From positions 62,001 to 126,000 of the forward strand of contig NZ_JARXXA010000006.1 of the NCBI RefSeq assembly GCF_029892785.1: 64,000 nucleotides of DNA, read 5' to 3'. The stretch's first letter is position 1. Each line of letters starts with the position of its first letter. Below, in pieces: positions 1 through 7,498 of this stretch. The position numbers were made by a program, and so were the translations under genes. Under the pieces are notes generated by a model that did not search any database, was not told where the DNA came from, and saw nothing but the letters and a program-made list of their open reading frames with translations. This stretch comes from Parabacteroides sp. PH5-46 (GTDB taxonomy: Bacteria; Bacteroidota; Bacteroidia; Bacteroidales; Tannerellaceae).

Positions 1-1
1 T

Positions 2-2782
2 GATGTGGAAAACCCTATTATTTTCAAGTTTGGAACAGACGACTTGCCGGTTATGATTCTGTCGGTTACGGCAGATGAAAGTACCAATGCACTGTATAAG
101 ATACTGGACGATAAGGTATCCAACCCCTTGGCGCGTATCAGTGGTGTAGGTGCTGTGTCTATCTCCGGAACGGCCGTGCGGGAAGTACAAGTATATTGCG
201 ATCCGTACAAGCTGGAAGCATACGACCAGAGTATCGAAAACGTGGCAAACATCATTGCCATGGAAAACCGGAACACACCGGGTGGAACAGTAGATATTGG
301 CTCAAACACCTATTCGCTTCGTGTACAGGGAGAATTTACAGATTCCCGGCAAATGTTGAATCTGGTGATAGGCAGCAAGGATGGCAAGCCGGTCTATCTG
401 CGTGATGTAGCCCGGGTGGAAGACAGCATAGAAGAACGTGCCCAGGAAGCATTCAATAACGGGGCAAAAGGCGGTATGATTATCATTCAGAAACAATCCG
501 GAGCTAATTCAGTAGACATTTCCAAAAAGATAAAAGAACGTTTGCCCGAACTGCAGAAAGAATTGCCTTCTGACGTGGAACTGGGGGTCATTATTGATAC
601 GTCCGACAACATCCTGAATACAATCGACAGTTTGGTAGAAACAATCATGATTACGTTTGTTATCGTTATGTTGGTTGTATTTATATTCCTTGGGCGCTGG
701 AGGGCTACCTTTATCATTGTTCTGACAATTCCAATCTCACTGATCGGCGCTTTCATTTATTTGCTGATGTCGGGTAATACATTGAATATTATCTCTCTTA
801 GCTCATTGTCTATCGCTATTGGTATGGTGGTGGATGATGCGATTGTGGTGTTGGAGAATGTCACCAAGCATATAGAAAACGGTAGCAAACCCAAGCAGGC
901 AGCTGTGTATGCCACCAACGAAGTAGCAATCTCCGTTATTGCTTCTACCCTTACCATGTTGGCTGTATTCCTTCCGCTTACCATGGTGTCGGGTATGGCA
1001 GGTGTATTATTCAAGCAATTAGGCTGGATCGTCAGTATCATTATGATTATCTCTACAGCTGCGGCTTTAACCTTGACACCTATGCTTTGCTCTCAGCTAT
1101 TGAAGCTGGATCCTAAGAAAGGCAAGTTGTACACCTTGTTCTTTACTCCTATAGAGAGAGCTTTAGGAGCTTTGGATAGAGGATATGGCAAATTACTTTA
1201 CTGGGCTGTACACCATCGGGCAGTTGTGGTGGTTGTAGCTATTGCCATCTTCGGCAGCAGTATGCTATTAGTGCCTACTTTGAAAACGGAATTTTTCCCT
1301 ACTATGGATAATGCGCGTATCGGCGTAACAGTGGAATTGCCCATTGGTACCCGGCAGGAGATCACCCGTGACCTGGCTTTGCGTATCGACGAAAGTTTCC
1401 GTCAGAAATACCCTGAAATCAGAATAACGAACTTCTCGGAAGGGCAGGCTAGTACGGATAACACGTTTGCACAGCTAAGTGATAACGGCTCACACATCAT
1501 ATCCTTTAATATTGCTTTGTATAGTATTAGTGAGCGTTTGGAGAAATCCGGTTCCGAAAGAAGTATGTCAGAGATATGTGATCTGATGCGTCAAGACCTG
1601 GCTATGTATCCGGAAATCAAAACGTATGAAGTATTAGCCGGTGGCAGTAAGATATCTATGGGAGGTGAAAGCTCTATAGATATAGAAATATACGGATTCG
1701 ACTTTGAGGAAACAGACCGGATAGCCAACGAAGTTTCCCAGCGAATGCTTCATTCGGCAGGTTGTTCGCAAACCAGTATCAGCCGTGGCGATTATATCCC
1801 CGAGTACCAGATCGACTTCGACAGGGAAAAATTGGCTCTCAACGGATTGAATGTAACGACTGCTTCCATGTATCTGCGAAACCGTATCAACGGATCGATC
1901 GCTTCGCAATATCGCGAAGACGGAGACGAATATGATATCCGCGTGTGGTATGCTCCCGAATACCGTCAGTCGCTGGAAGATATTGAAAATATCGTCATTT
2001 ACAACAACGACGGAGAGGGAGTACGTATCCGTGATCTGGGACAAGTAACAGAGCGTATGACGCCTCCTACTATCGAGCGCAAGAACCGCGAACGTGTGAT
2101 TACCATAACGGCAGTAGCCGCTAAGGGAGCCGCTTTAAGCGACCTGGTGGATGTAGCCACCGAAGAGTTAAACAGCATGGACTTGCCTTCCGATATCACT
2201 TGGCAGTTGGCCGGATCATACGAAGACCAGCAAGATGTATTCAATGAGCTGTATGTCTTATTAGTATTGATTGTAATCTTGGTTTATATTGTGATGGCTG
2301 CTCAGTTTGAATCGCTTGTAGATCCCTTTGTGATTATGTTCTCCATACCATTCGCCTTAACAGGTGTTGTGTTGGGGTTGTCTATCACACAAACTCCCTT
2401 GGGTGTTATGGCATTGATCGGTTTAATCATGCTGATGGGTATTGTAGTGAAGAATGGTATTGTGCTGGTAGACTATACGATCTTGTGTCGTGAACGGGGC
2501 ATGAGTGTTCTTACAGCCGTAGTAGCAGCCGGTAAATCCCGTCTGCGTCCGGTGTTGATGACTACTCTTACTACTGTTCTGGGTATGATACCTATGGCGG
2601 TAGGTACCGGAGAAGGAGCTGAAATGTGGCGTTCTATGGGGATGACGGTAGCTTGGGGACTTTCTGTCTCTACCTTGATTACCCTTGTTCTTATACCTAC
2701 CATCTACAGCATATTCGCAGGCAACGGTATTAAACGCAAACGTCGCCAATTAGCTAAAATAGAACACCTTGAGGCGCTTTAA
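2..2782 (+). CDS. RND efflux pump inner-membrane permease (5' end outside window)
   Basis: This is the inner-membrane proton-driven pump subunit of a tripartite RND exporter (AcrB/MexB-like, HAE1 type), which moves drugs or other small molecules out through a periplasmic adaptor and an outer-membrane channel. About 925 residues are visible. Family members have about 1020-1050, so roughly the first 100-130 residues lie left of the window; the reading frame is open to the edge. Transmembrane segments occur near residues 210-260, 340-370 and 750-900, separated by two large periplasmic domains. The fourth-helix motif IGMVVDDAIVVLEN near residue 278 carries the paired aspartates of the proton relay. 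Adaptor and outer-membrane genes are presumably upstream. A PII-like gene follows 22 bp downstream. Substrate cannot be told from the sequence. Confidence 0.93.
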   Translation, partial: DVENPIIFKFGTDDLPVMILSVTADESTNALYKILDDKVSNPLARISGVGAVSISGTAVREVQVYCDPYKLEAYDQSIENVANIIAMENRNTPGGTVDIGSNTYSLRVQGEFTDSRQMLNLVIGSKDGKPVYLRDVARVEDSIEERAQEAFNNGAKGGMIIIQKQSGANSVDISKKIKERLPELQKELPSDVELGVIIDTSDNILNTIDSLVETIMITFVIVMLVVFIFLGRWRATFIIVLTIPISLIGAFIYLLMSGNTLNIISLSSLSIAIGMVVDDAIVVLENVTKHIENGSKPKQAAVYATNEVAISVIASTLTMLAVFLPLTMVSGMAGVLFKQLGWIVSIIMIISTAAALTLTPMLCSQLLKLDPKKGKLYTLFFTPIERALGALDRGYGKLLYWAVHHRAVVVVVAIAIFGSSMLLVPTLKTEFFPTMDNARIGVTVELPIGTRQEITRDLALRIDESFRQKYPEIRITNFSEGQASTDNTFAQLSDNGSHIISFNIALYSISERLEKSGSERSMSEICDLMRQDLAMYPEIKTYEVLAGGSKISMGGESSIDIEIYGFDFEETDRIANEVSQRMLHSAGCSQTSISRGDYIPEYQIDFDREKLALNGLNVTTASMYLRNRINGSIASQYREDGDEYDIRVWYAPEYRQSLEDIENIVIYNNDGEGVRIRDLGQVTERMTPPTIERKNRERVITITAVAAKGAALSDLVDVATEELNSMDLPSDITWQLAGSYEDQQDVFNELYVLLVLIVILVYIVMAAQFESLVDPFVIMFSIPFALTGVVLGLSITQTPLGVMALIGLIMLMGIVVKNGIVLVDYTILCRERGMSVLTAVVAAGKSRLRPVLMTTLTTVLGMIPMAVGTGEGAEMWRSMGMTVAWGLSVSTLITLVLIPTIYSIFAGNGIKRKRRQLAKIEHLEAL

Positions 2783-2804
2783 ATAACATTTAATTATTAA
2801 AAAG

Positions 2805-3098
2805 ATGAAAGCAATATTTATATCATTCAATCAGGCTTATTACGAGACCATTCTTGCTATTATGGATCGTAACAATATCCGGGGATTTACCTATTGGGAT
2901 GTTGTACAGGGCAGAGGGAGCAATAAAGGCGAACCGCATTTTGGAAGCCATGCCTGGCCCACGCTGAATAGTGCCATGCTGGCTATTGTAGACGATAGCC
3001 AAGTAGCTAACTTGCTCGATTTGTTGCATAAACTGGATAGGCAGACCGAGGCTCAGGGTCTACGGGCATTTGTCTGGAATGTAGAACAAACAATATAA
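2805..3098 (+). CDS. PII-like small signalling protein linked to the RND pump
   Basis: A 97-residue protein with the size and alternating strand/helix pattern of the PII/CutA ferredoxin-like fold. It starts MKAIFISFNQ, has a glycine-rich loop (GRGSNKGEPHFGSH, residues about 38-51) where PII proteins carry their ligand-binding T-loop, and ends in a beta strand (RAFVWNVEQ). Proteins of this kind beside RND pumps are usually annotated as P-II family regulator or DUF3240; trimeric sensing of a ligand or metal is family knowledge, not shown here. It lies 22 bp after the pump gene and 5 bp before the next gene, so it is probably co-transcribed with the pump. It lacks the GlnB uridylylation tyrosine context and is not a classical nitrogen regulator. 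Confidence 0.7.
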   Translation: MKAIFISFNQAYYETILAIMDRNNIRGFTYWDVVQGRGSNKGEPHFGSHAWPTLNSAMLAIVDDSQVANLLDLLHKLDRQTEAQGLRAFVWNVEQTI

Positions 3099-3103
3099 AG
3101 TAT

Positions 3104-3673
3104 ATGGTTCCTACATTGATAAGATTTACATTAATACGGAGGAAAATCTGGGGATTGCTGACACTGGCAATCCTCTCTTCCCTGATTGGTTGCGCGGCTC
3201 TTTACCTCTGTTCATTGCTGAGGTTTGGCGGAGGGCGTTTCCTGTTACTCATCCTTGGTGTTGTGGGTCTGCTGCTTGCCTTTTTTACCTTTTTCGCCTA
3301 TTTCCACTTGCGGAAAGAACGCTTCACGGCTATGTATATATCCGACGAAGGAATCAATGATATTTCCACAGGAAACCGTATCGGTACCGTTTTATGGAAA
3401 GATGTGGAGAGCTGTAAAGTAATGAAAGAACTGGGTAGTGGCTCTAAAGAGAGAAAGTATATTGTGTTAAAAGTGTCAAACCCCAATGAATATATCATGC
3501 GTGAACCCAGCCCTGTTAAGCGGCGATCCCTTGAACTGAAACTGCAATATTACGGCTCCCCGATCTGTTTTTCCAACCGGGCATTGAACTGCTCGTTCGA
3601 CGATCTGCTGCTGGCCGTAAAATTGAAGTATGATAAGTATAAAGAATCACATATTATTACACTTATAAACTAA
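3104..3673 (+). CDS. Membrane protein with two TM helices and a PH-like soluble domain (STM3941-like)
   Basis: A 189-residue protein. Two hydrophobic helices (residues about 15-35 and 43-65) are followed by a soluble domain with a strand-rich pattern (YISDEGINDIS, GTVLWKDVESCKV, KYIVLKVSNPNEY). This layout matches the STM3941 family of short membrane-anchored proteins with a pleckstrin-homology-like domain. No catalytic residues are recognisable and no function can be given. It follows the PII-like gene by 5 bp and precedes the response regulator by 6 bp, so the four genes from the pump onward look like one transcription unit. Assignment to the family is by pattern only. Confidence 0.6.
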   Translation: MVPTLIRFTLIRRKIWGLLTLAILSSLIGCAALYLCSLLRFGGGRFLLLILGVVGLLLAFFTFFAYFHLRKERFTAMYISDEGINDISTGNRIGTVLWKDVESCKVMKELGSGSKERKYIVLKVSNPNEYIMREPSPVKRRSLELKLQYYGSPICFSNRALNCSFDDLLLAVKLKYDKYKESHIITLIN

Positions 3674-3679
3674 AGACCC

Positions 3680-4369
3680 ATGAAAGATGATTTCCGTATG
3701 TTTCTTTTTGAAAAGGACGAGGTCTTAGGACTTATGTTGCAGGAATTTATGCTGATGGAAAATATCCACTCAGATGTATTCACCCAGCATGAAACGGCTT
3801 ATGATGTTTTTTGCGAAAAGCAGTATCCTATCTGCTTGATTGCGTTGGAGAAGTCTCCCGAAAAAGAGTTTGAGCTTGCCCGGAAAATCAGAGAAATGAA
3901 TAAAGAAACAATTCTGATCTTTACCAGCTTACACCCTACACTCGACGTAGTTACACAGGCCTATGAAACAGGAGCGTACGACCTGATAAGGAAGCCTTTC
4001 GTATTGGAAGAATTATACCTGAGAATCGTAGCTATTCTCAGACGTACTCATGGCTTCAAAGGAAGGCACGATCAGGTATACCGCATTGGTCAATACGTGC
4101 TCGACACGCATACGCGCGATTTATTGATAGGTGATAAACACACAAAAGTAACCACCAAGGAATGCGACCTGTTGAAGTACCTGTGTGAGCATGTTAATGA
4201 AGTAGTAGAAAGGGAAGCGGTATTGAAAAACGTATGGAGGTGCGACTCGTTCCATAATGCCCGCAGCATGGATGTTTACATCACCAAATTACGCAAACTG
4301 CTGGAAGGAGACAATGCCATTTCCATTGTAAACATACACGGAAGAGGCTACAAACTACTGGTTTGCTGA
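3680..4369 (+). CDS. OmpR/RprY-type response regulator with degenerate receiver
   Basis: A 229-residue protein with an N-terminal receiver (about 1-120) and a C-terminal winged-helix DNA-binding domain (about 130-228; TTKECDLLKYLCEHVNEVV, SMDVYITKLRKLL, NIHGRGYKLL). The receiver keeps part of the acidic pocket (FEKDE, residues 10-14), the threonine (IFTS) and the switch lysine (RKPF). The phosphoacceptor region, however, reads ICLIALEKSP (51-60), with Ala55 or Leu56 where an aspartate is expected. It is therefore probably not regulated by classical aspartyl phosphorylation. No histidine kinase lies next to it. It is last in a run of tightly spaced genes and is followed by the separate rpsO promoter. 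Confidence 0.85.
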   Translation: MKDDFRMFLFEKDEVLGLMLQEFMLMENIHSDVFTQHETAYDVFCEKQYPICLIALEKSPEKEFELARKIREMNKETILIFTSLHPTLDVVTQAYETGAYDLIRKPFVLEELYLRIVAILRRTHGFKGRHDQVYRIGQYVLDTHTRDLLIGDKHTKVTTKECDLLKYLCEHVNEVVEREAVLKNVWRCDSFHNARSMDVYITKLRKLLEGDNAISIVNIHGRGYKLLVC

Positions 4370-4387
4370 AAAATTAATACCGAAAAT

Positions 4388-4418
4388 ATTGTGTATCAAA
4401 AAGGAATCCCTATCTTTG
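4388..4418 (+). promoter_or_regulatory. Promoter of rpsO
   Basis: A perfect Bacteroidota -7 element TATCTTTG lies at 4411-4418, with an ATTG (4388-4391) 19 bp upstream matching three of four bases of the -33 TTTG. The predicted transcript would begin near 4425, giving a leader of about 40 nt before rpsO. Confidence 0.65.
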
Positions 4419-4463
4419 CAACCGCTTAGATAAAATGGTATTAATTTATTAAAGTAAAAAAAC

Positions 4464-4739
4464 ATGTATTTAGATTCAGAAAAGAAAAAAGAGCTTTTTA
4501 GCACACATGGACATGCAAAGTCTGCTACTGATACGGGCTCACCGGAAAGTCAGATTGCATTATTTTCGTATCGTATCTCTCATTTGACAGAGCATCTAAA
4601 GAAGAATCACAAAGATCACGGCTCGGAAAGAGCGCTTAAGATGTTGGTAGGTAAACGTCGTCGTTTGCTCGACTATCTGATCAAAACAGATATCACACGC
4701 TATCGTGCGATTATCAAAGAGCTGGGAATCAGAAAATAA
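4464..4739 (+). CDS. rpsO: 30S ribosomal protein S15
   Basis: A 91-residue primary binder of 16S rRNA that helps assemble the small-subunit platform. The family signature is plain: [25 protein letters not shown] and RRRLLDYL-type text around residues 24-75, with the basic C-terminus [12 protein letters not shown]. Length matches the family (about 89). It has its own promoter upstream and a strong intrinsic terminator 21 bp downstream, so it is probably monocistronic. Confidence 0.98.
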   Translation: MYLDSEKKKELFSTHGHAKSATDTGSPESQIALFSYRISHLTEHLKKNHKDHGSERALKMLVGKRRRLLDYLIKTDITRYRAIIKELGIRK

Positions 4740-4760
4740 AAAATACATAATTCTCATAGA

Positions 4761-4793
4761 AAGGGCAATCTCCTCGGAGGTTGCCCTTTTTTT
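4761..4793 (+). terminator. Intrinsic terminator after rpsO
   Basis: AAGGGCAA (4761-4768) pairs perfectly with TTGCCCTT (4781-4788). An inner CTCC/GGAG pairing extends the stem, and seven T residues follow (4787-4793). Confidence 0.9.
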
Positions 4794-4833
4794 GTGCAAA
4801 TTTCACCCTGTTTTAATGCTTGAAATTTTTTTT

Positions 4834-4921
4834 TTCTCATGCCGGTGAGAAAAAAGTTTCATCTGGATGAGAAAAAATTCTCACCAGCATGAGAAAAGAT
4901 TCTTATCCAGATGAAACTTTT
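4834..4921. repeat. 22-bp-period palindromic array A (4 units)
   Basis: Four tandem units of exactly 22 bp begin at 4834, 4856, 4878 and 4900. Each is an 18-bp near-palindrome plus a short A- or T-rich linker; unit 1 has the core TTCTCATGCCGGTGAGAA. Unit 1 is the reverse complement of unit 3 at 17 of 18 positions, and unit 2 of unit 4 at 17 of 18, so complementary pairs are interleaved. The array fills most of the 300-bp gap between the rpsO terminator and the hydrogenase operon. The rest of the gap holds only a weak -7-like TATCTTCG at 4974-4981. The array belongs to a set of five in this window that share the 22-bp period but not the sequence. Confidence 0.9.
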
Positions 4922-5040
4922 TCTGATTGGCGATAAAGAACCAATAAATGTATGATAATTCCATTTTTTTGACTATCTTCGAGGTAAAATCAGCGATTAT
5001 ATAGTTAACCTCTTACAACTTAAATGCTTTTGATAACAAA

Positions 5041-5559
5041 ATGAACGCAAAAACAACAGATTCCTCTGCTGTGGCCAATAAGACAGCCCGGCAGTTTACA
5101 CGTGTGCTTGAAATCATTGAGAAATACAATCATGATAAGAAGCGCCTCATCACCATCTTGCAGGAAGTGCAGGAAGAATATCGGTATTTGCCGCAACAGG
5201 TGCTTACCTATATCGCAACTGCACTGGATATGCCGGTTGCCGAAGTATTTGGCGTGGCTACATTTTATGCTCACTTCTCATTGGAAGCCAAAGGGAAATA
5301 CGTAATTAAAGTCTGCGACGGAACGGCTTGCCACGTAAAAGGCTCTTCCCGGCTTATCGACACCGTTTGCAATAAACTGAAGCTATCCCGGGAAAAACAT
5401 ACGACAGACGATATGCTTTTCACACTGGAAGCAGTAAGCTGCCTCGGTGCCTGTGGACTGGCTCCGGTTATGGTAATAAATGATCAGGTGTATGGGCAGG
5501 TAACTTCACAGAAATGCGAAGAGATCATCAATGATATCTTACAAAAAGAAAATAACTAA
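5041..5559 (+). CDS. hydC: NAD-linked [FeFe] hydrogenase, NuoE-like [2Fe-2S] subunit
   Basis: A 172-residue thioredoxin-fold ferredoxin homologous to NuoE of complex I and to HydC/HndA of multimeric, electron-bifurcating hydrogenases. Four cysteines bind a [2Fe-2S] cluster: VCDGTAC (about 90-96) and SCLGACG (about 136-142). The N-terminal helical part (IIEKYNHDKKRLITILQEVQ) is typical of the family. It sits 6 bp before the NuoF-like subunit and opens a three-gene operon; the subunits act together in the cytoplasm to couple NADH and ferredoxin oxidation to H2 production, or the reverse. The symbol follows the trimeric hydrogenase naming and may appear elsewhere as hndA or nuoE. Confidence 0.92.
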   Translation: MNAKTTDSSAVANKTARQFTRVLEIIEKYNHDKKRLITILQEVQEEYRYLPQQVLTYIATALDMPVAEVFGVATFYAHFSLEAKGKYVIKVCDGTACHVKGSSRLIDTVCNKLKLSREKHTTDDMLFTLEAVSCLGACGLAPVMVINDQVYGQVTSQKCEEIINDILQKENN

Positions 5560-5565
5560 ACGGCT

Positions 5566-7464
5566 ATGGGAACTATTAACTTACAACAGATACAGGCTAA
5601 CTATAATGATGCGGCAGCTCATGTAAAGAAACGGATCATCATATGTGCAGGAACCGGTTGCATAGCCAACGGATCACTAAAGGTATATAAGGCTTTTGAA
5701 CAGGCTATAAAAGATAAGGGTTTGCATGTATTCGTAGACCTGGAACTTAATCGCCACGATGACAATGACACGTATCAGCTAACCGGTAGTGGCTGCCAGG
5801 GTTTTTGCGGGCAGGGGCCTTTGGTAAATATCTTACCGGATGAAATAATGTATACCAAAGTAAAGGAAGAAAACGTTCAGCAGATACTGGAAGAGACTGT
5901 TTTAAACGACAGAATGATAGAAGAACTCCTGTATACAAACCCAGCCGACGGAAAGAAAAGTCGTGGACAGACAGAAATACCCTTCTATAAACGCCAGACA
6001 CGTTTGGTATTGGGAGAATGCTCTCACCTCGATCCGGGAAATATACGCGAATATATTGCACATGGTGGCTACTTTGCAGCAGAGAAGGCCTTTAAGGAAA
6101 TGACTCCCGAAGAGGTTTGTAACACAATACTGGATTCCGGCTTGCGCGGACGAGGGGGCGGCGGCTTCCCTACCGGTCGTAAATGGCTGTTTACACTACA
6201 GGAAGAAAGCTCCAAGAAGTATGTGATATGCAATGGCGACGAAGGCGATCCCGGTGCATTTATGGATAGAAGCCTGATGGAAGGAAATCCCCACCGCGTA
6301 CTGGAAGGGATGATGATTGCCGCTCGCGGAATTGGTGCCGATGAGGCTCACGTATACGTCCGCCTGGAATATCCCCTGGCTATTCAGCGCATGTCTAAAG
6401 CCATCAGCGATGCTGTGGAGATTGGTATTCTGGGAGAGGATATCTTCGGAAGCGGACACAACATGCATATTCATATTATGGAAGGGGCAGGAGCCTTTGT
6501 TTGCGGCGAAGAAACAGCATTGATTGCTTCTATCGAAGGGAAACGAGGCATGCCTAACCCCAAACCGCCATTCCCTGCCCAGAAAGGATTGTTCGGCAAG
6601 CCTACAGTTATTAACAATGTAGAGACACTAGCGGCTGTTCCGCTGATTATCCGCAACGGGGCTTCGTGGTTTAATGCCTATGGAACAGAGAAATCCAAAG
6701 GAACCAAAACATTCGCGCTAACCGGGCATGTAGCCAATACCGGCCTTATTGAAGTACCCTTTGGTACCACCCTGCGAGAGATCGTATACAATATAGGCGG
6801 AGGGGTAACAAATGATGACGGCTCTGTAACCCATGAGGGATTCAAAGCCATACAAATCGGCGGCCCGTCGGGAGGATGCCTGACGGAGGATCACCTGGAT
6901 ATTGAGATAGATTATGACAACCTGATCCGGAACGGAGCTATGGTAGGCTCCGGAGGTATGGTCGTGATGAACAAACAGTCATGCATGGTGCAGATTGCCC
7001 GTTTCTTTATGAACTTCACCCAGAACGAAAGTTGCGGGAAATGTGTTCCCTGTCGCGAAGGTACCAAGCAAATGCTGGCCTTACTGGATGAAATCATTGA
7101 TGGAACAGCTACAGAAGAGAGTTTTGAGTTATTGCAGGAAGTAGCTCATGTGGTGAAAAAGGCTTCACTCTGCGGATTGGGGAAAACAGCTCCAAGCCCG
7201 GTTATTTCTACCATCAATCGTTTTCGCGAAGAATACCTGGAGCACATTGTAAAGAAACGCTGCAAAACAAACAACTGCAAAGCATTGGCTGATATTACCA
7301 TTGATGCCGGGAAATGTACCGGATGTACGTCTTGTGCCCGTAAGTGCCCGGCAGGAGCTATCAGTGGAGAGAAAAAGCAGGTGCATGTTATAGATGCATC
7401 ATTATGTACCAGGTGTGGAGTTTGCGCCAGCACCTGTAAGTTTGAAGCTGTTGTAGGATTCTAA
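5566..7464 (+). CDS. hydB: NAD-linked [FeFe] hydrogenase, NuoF-like flavin subunit
   Basis: A 632-residue subunit that carries the NAD(H) and FMN site. Order of domains: a thioredoxin-like [2Fe-2S] domain (about 20-110; CAGTGCIANGS and GSGCQGFCG); the NuoF core with the nucleotide loop GRGGGGFPTGRKW (about 194-206) and the flavin segment CNGDEGDPGAFMDR; an SLBB-type domain; the [4Fe-4S] motif ESCGKCVPCREG (about 488); and two C-terminal ferredoxin-type [4Fe-4S] sites (CTGCTSCARKCP, CTRCGVCASTCK). The extra N- and C-terminal cluster domains separate it from plain complex I NuoF and match HydB/HndC of trimeric hydrogenases. It is flanked by its partner subunits on the same strand. Confidence 0.95.
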   Translation: MGTINLQQIQANYNDAAAHVKKRIIICAGTGCIANGSLKVYKAFEQAIKDKGLHVFVDLELNRHDDNDTYQLTGSGCQGFCGQGPLVNILPDEIMYTKVKEENVQQILEETVLNDRMIEELLYTNPADGKKSRGQTEIPFYKRQTRLVLGECSHLDPGNIREYIAHGGYFAAEKAFKEMTPEEVCNTILDSGLRGRGGGGFPTGRKWLFTLQEESSKKYVICNGDEGDPGAFMDRSLMEGNPHRVLEGMMIAARGIGADEAHVYVRLEYPLAIQRMSKAISDAVEIGILGEDIFGSGHNMHIHIMEGAGAFVCGEETALIASIEGKRGMPNPKPPFPAQKGLFGKPTVINNVETLAAVPLIIRNGASWFNAYGTEKSKGTKTFALTGHVANTGLIEVPFGTTLREIVYNIGGGVTNDDGSVTHEGFKAIQIGGPSGGCLTEDHLDIEIDYDNLIRNGAMVGSGGMVVMNKQSCMVQIARFFMNFTQNESCGKCVPCREGTKQMLALLDEIIDGTATEESFELLQEVAHVVKKASLCGLGKTAPSPVISTINRFREEYLEHIVKKRCKTNNCKALADITIDAGKCTGCTSCARKCPAGAISGEKKQVHVIDASLCTRCGVCASTCKFEAVVGF

Positions 7465-7498
7465 CGCGTACTATTCTAAACAAAAGAGAAACCAAATC

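Noticed and set aside
2-400. Truncated RND pump as a pseudogene
   Set aside because: The missing N-terminus coincides with the window edge and the frame is open there, so it is a cut-off and not a broken gene.
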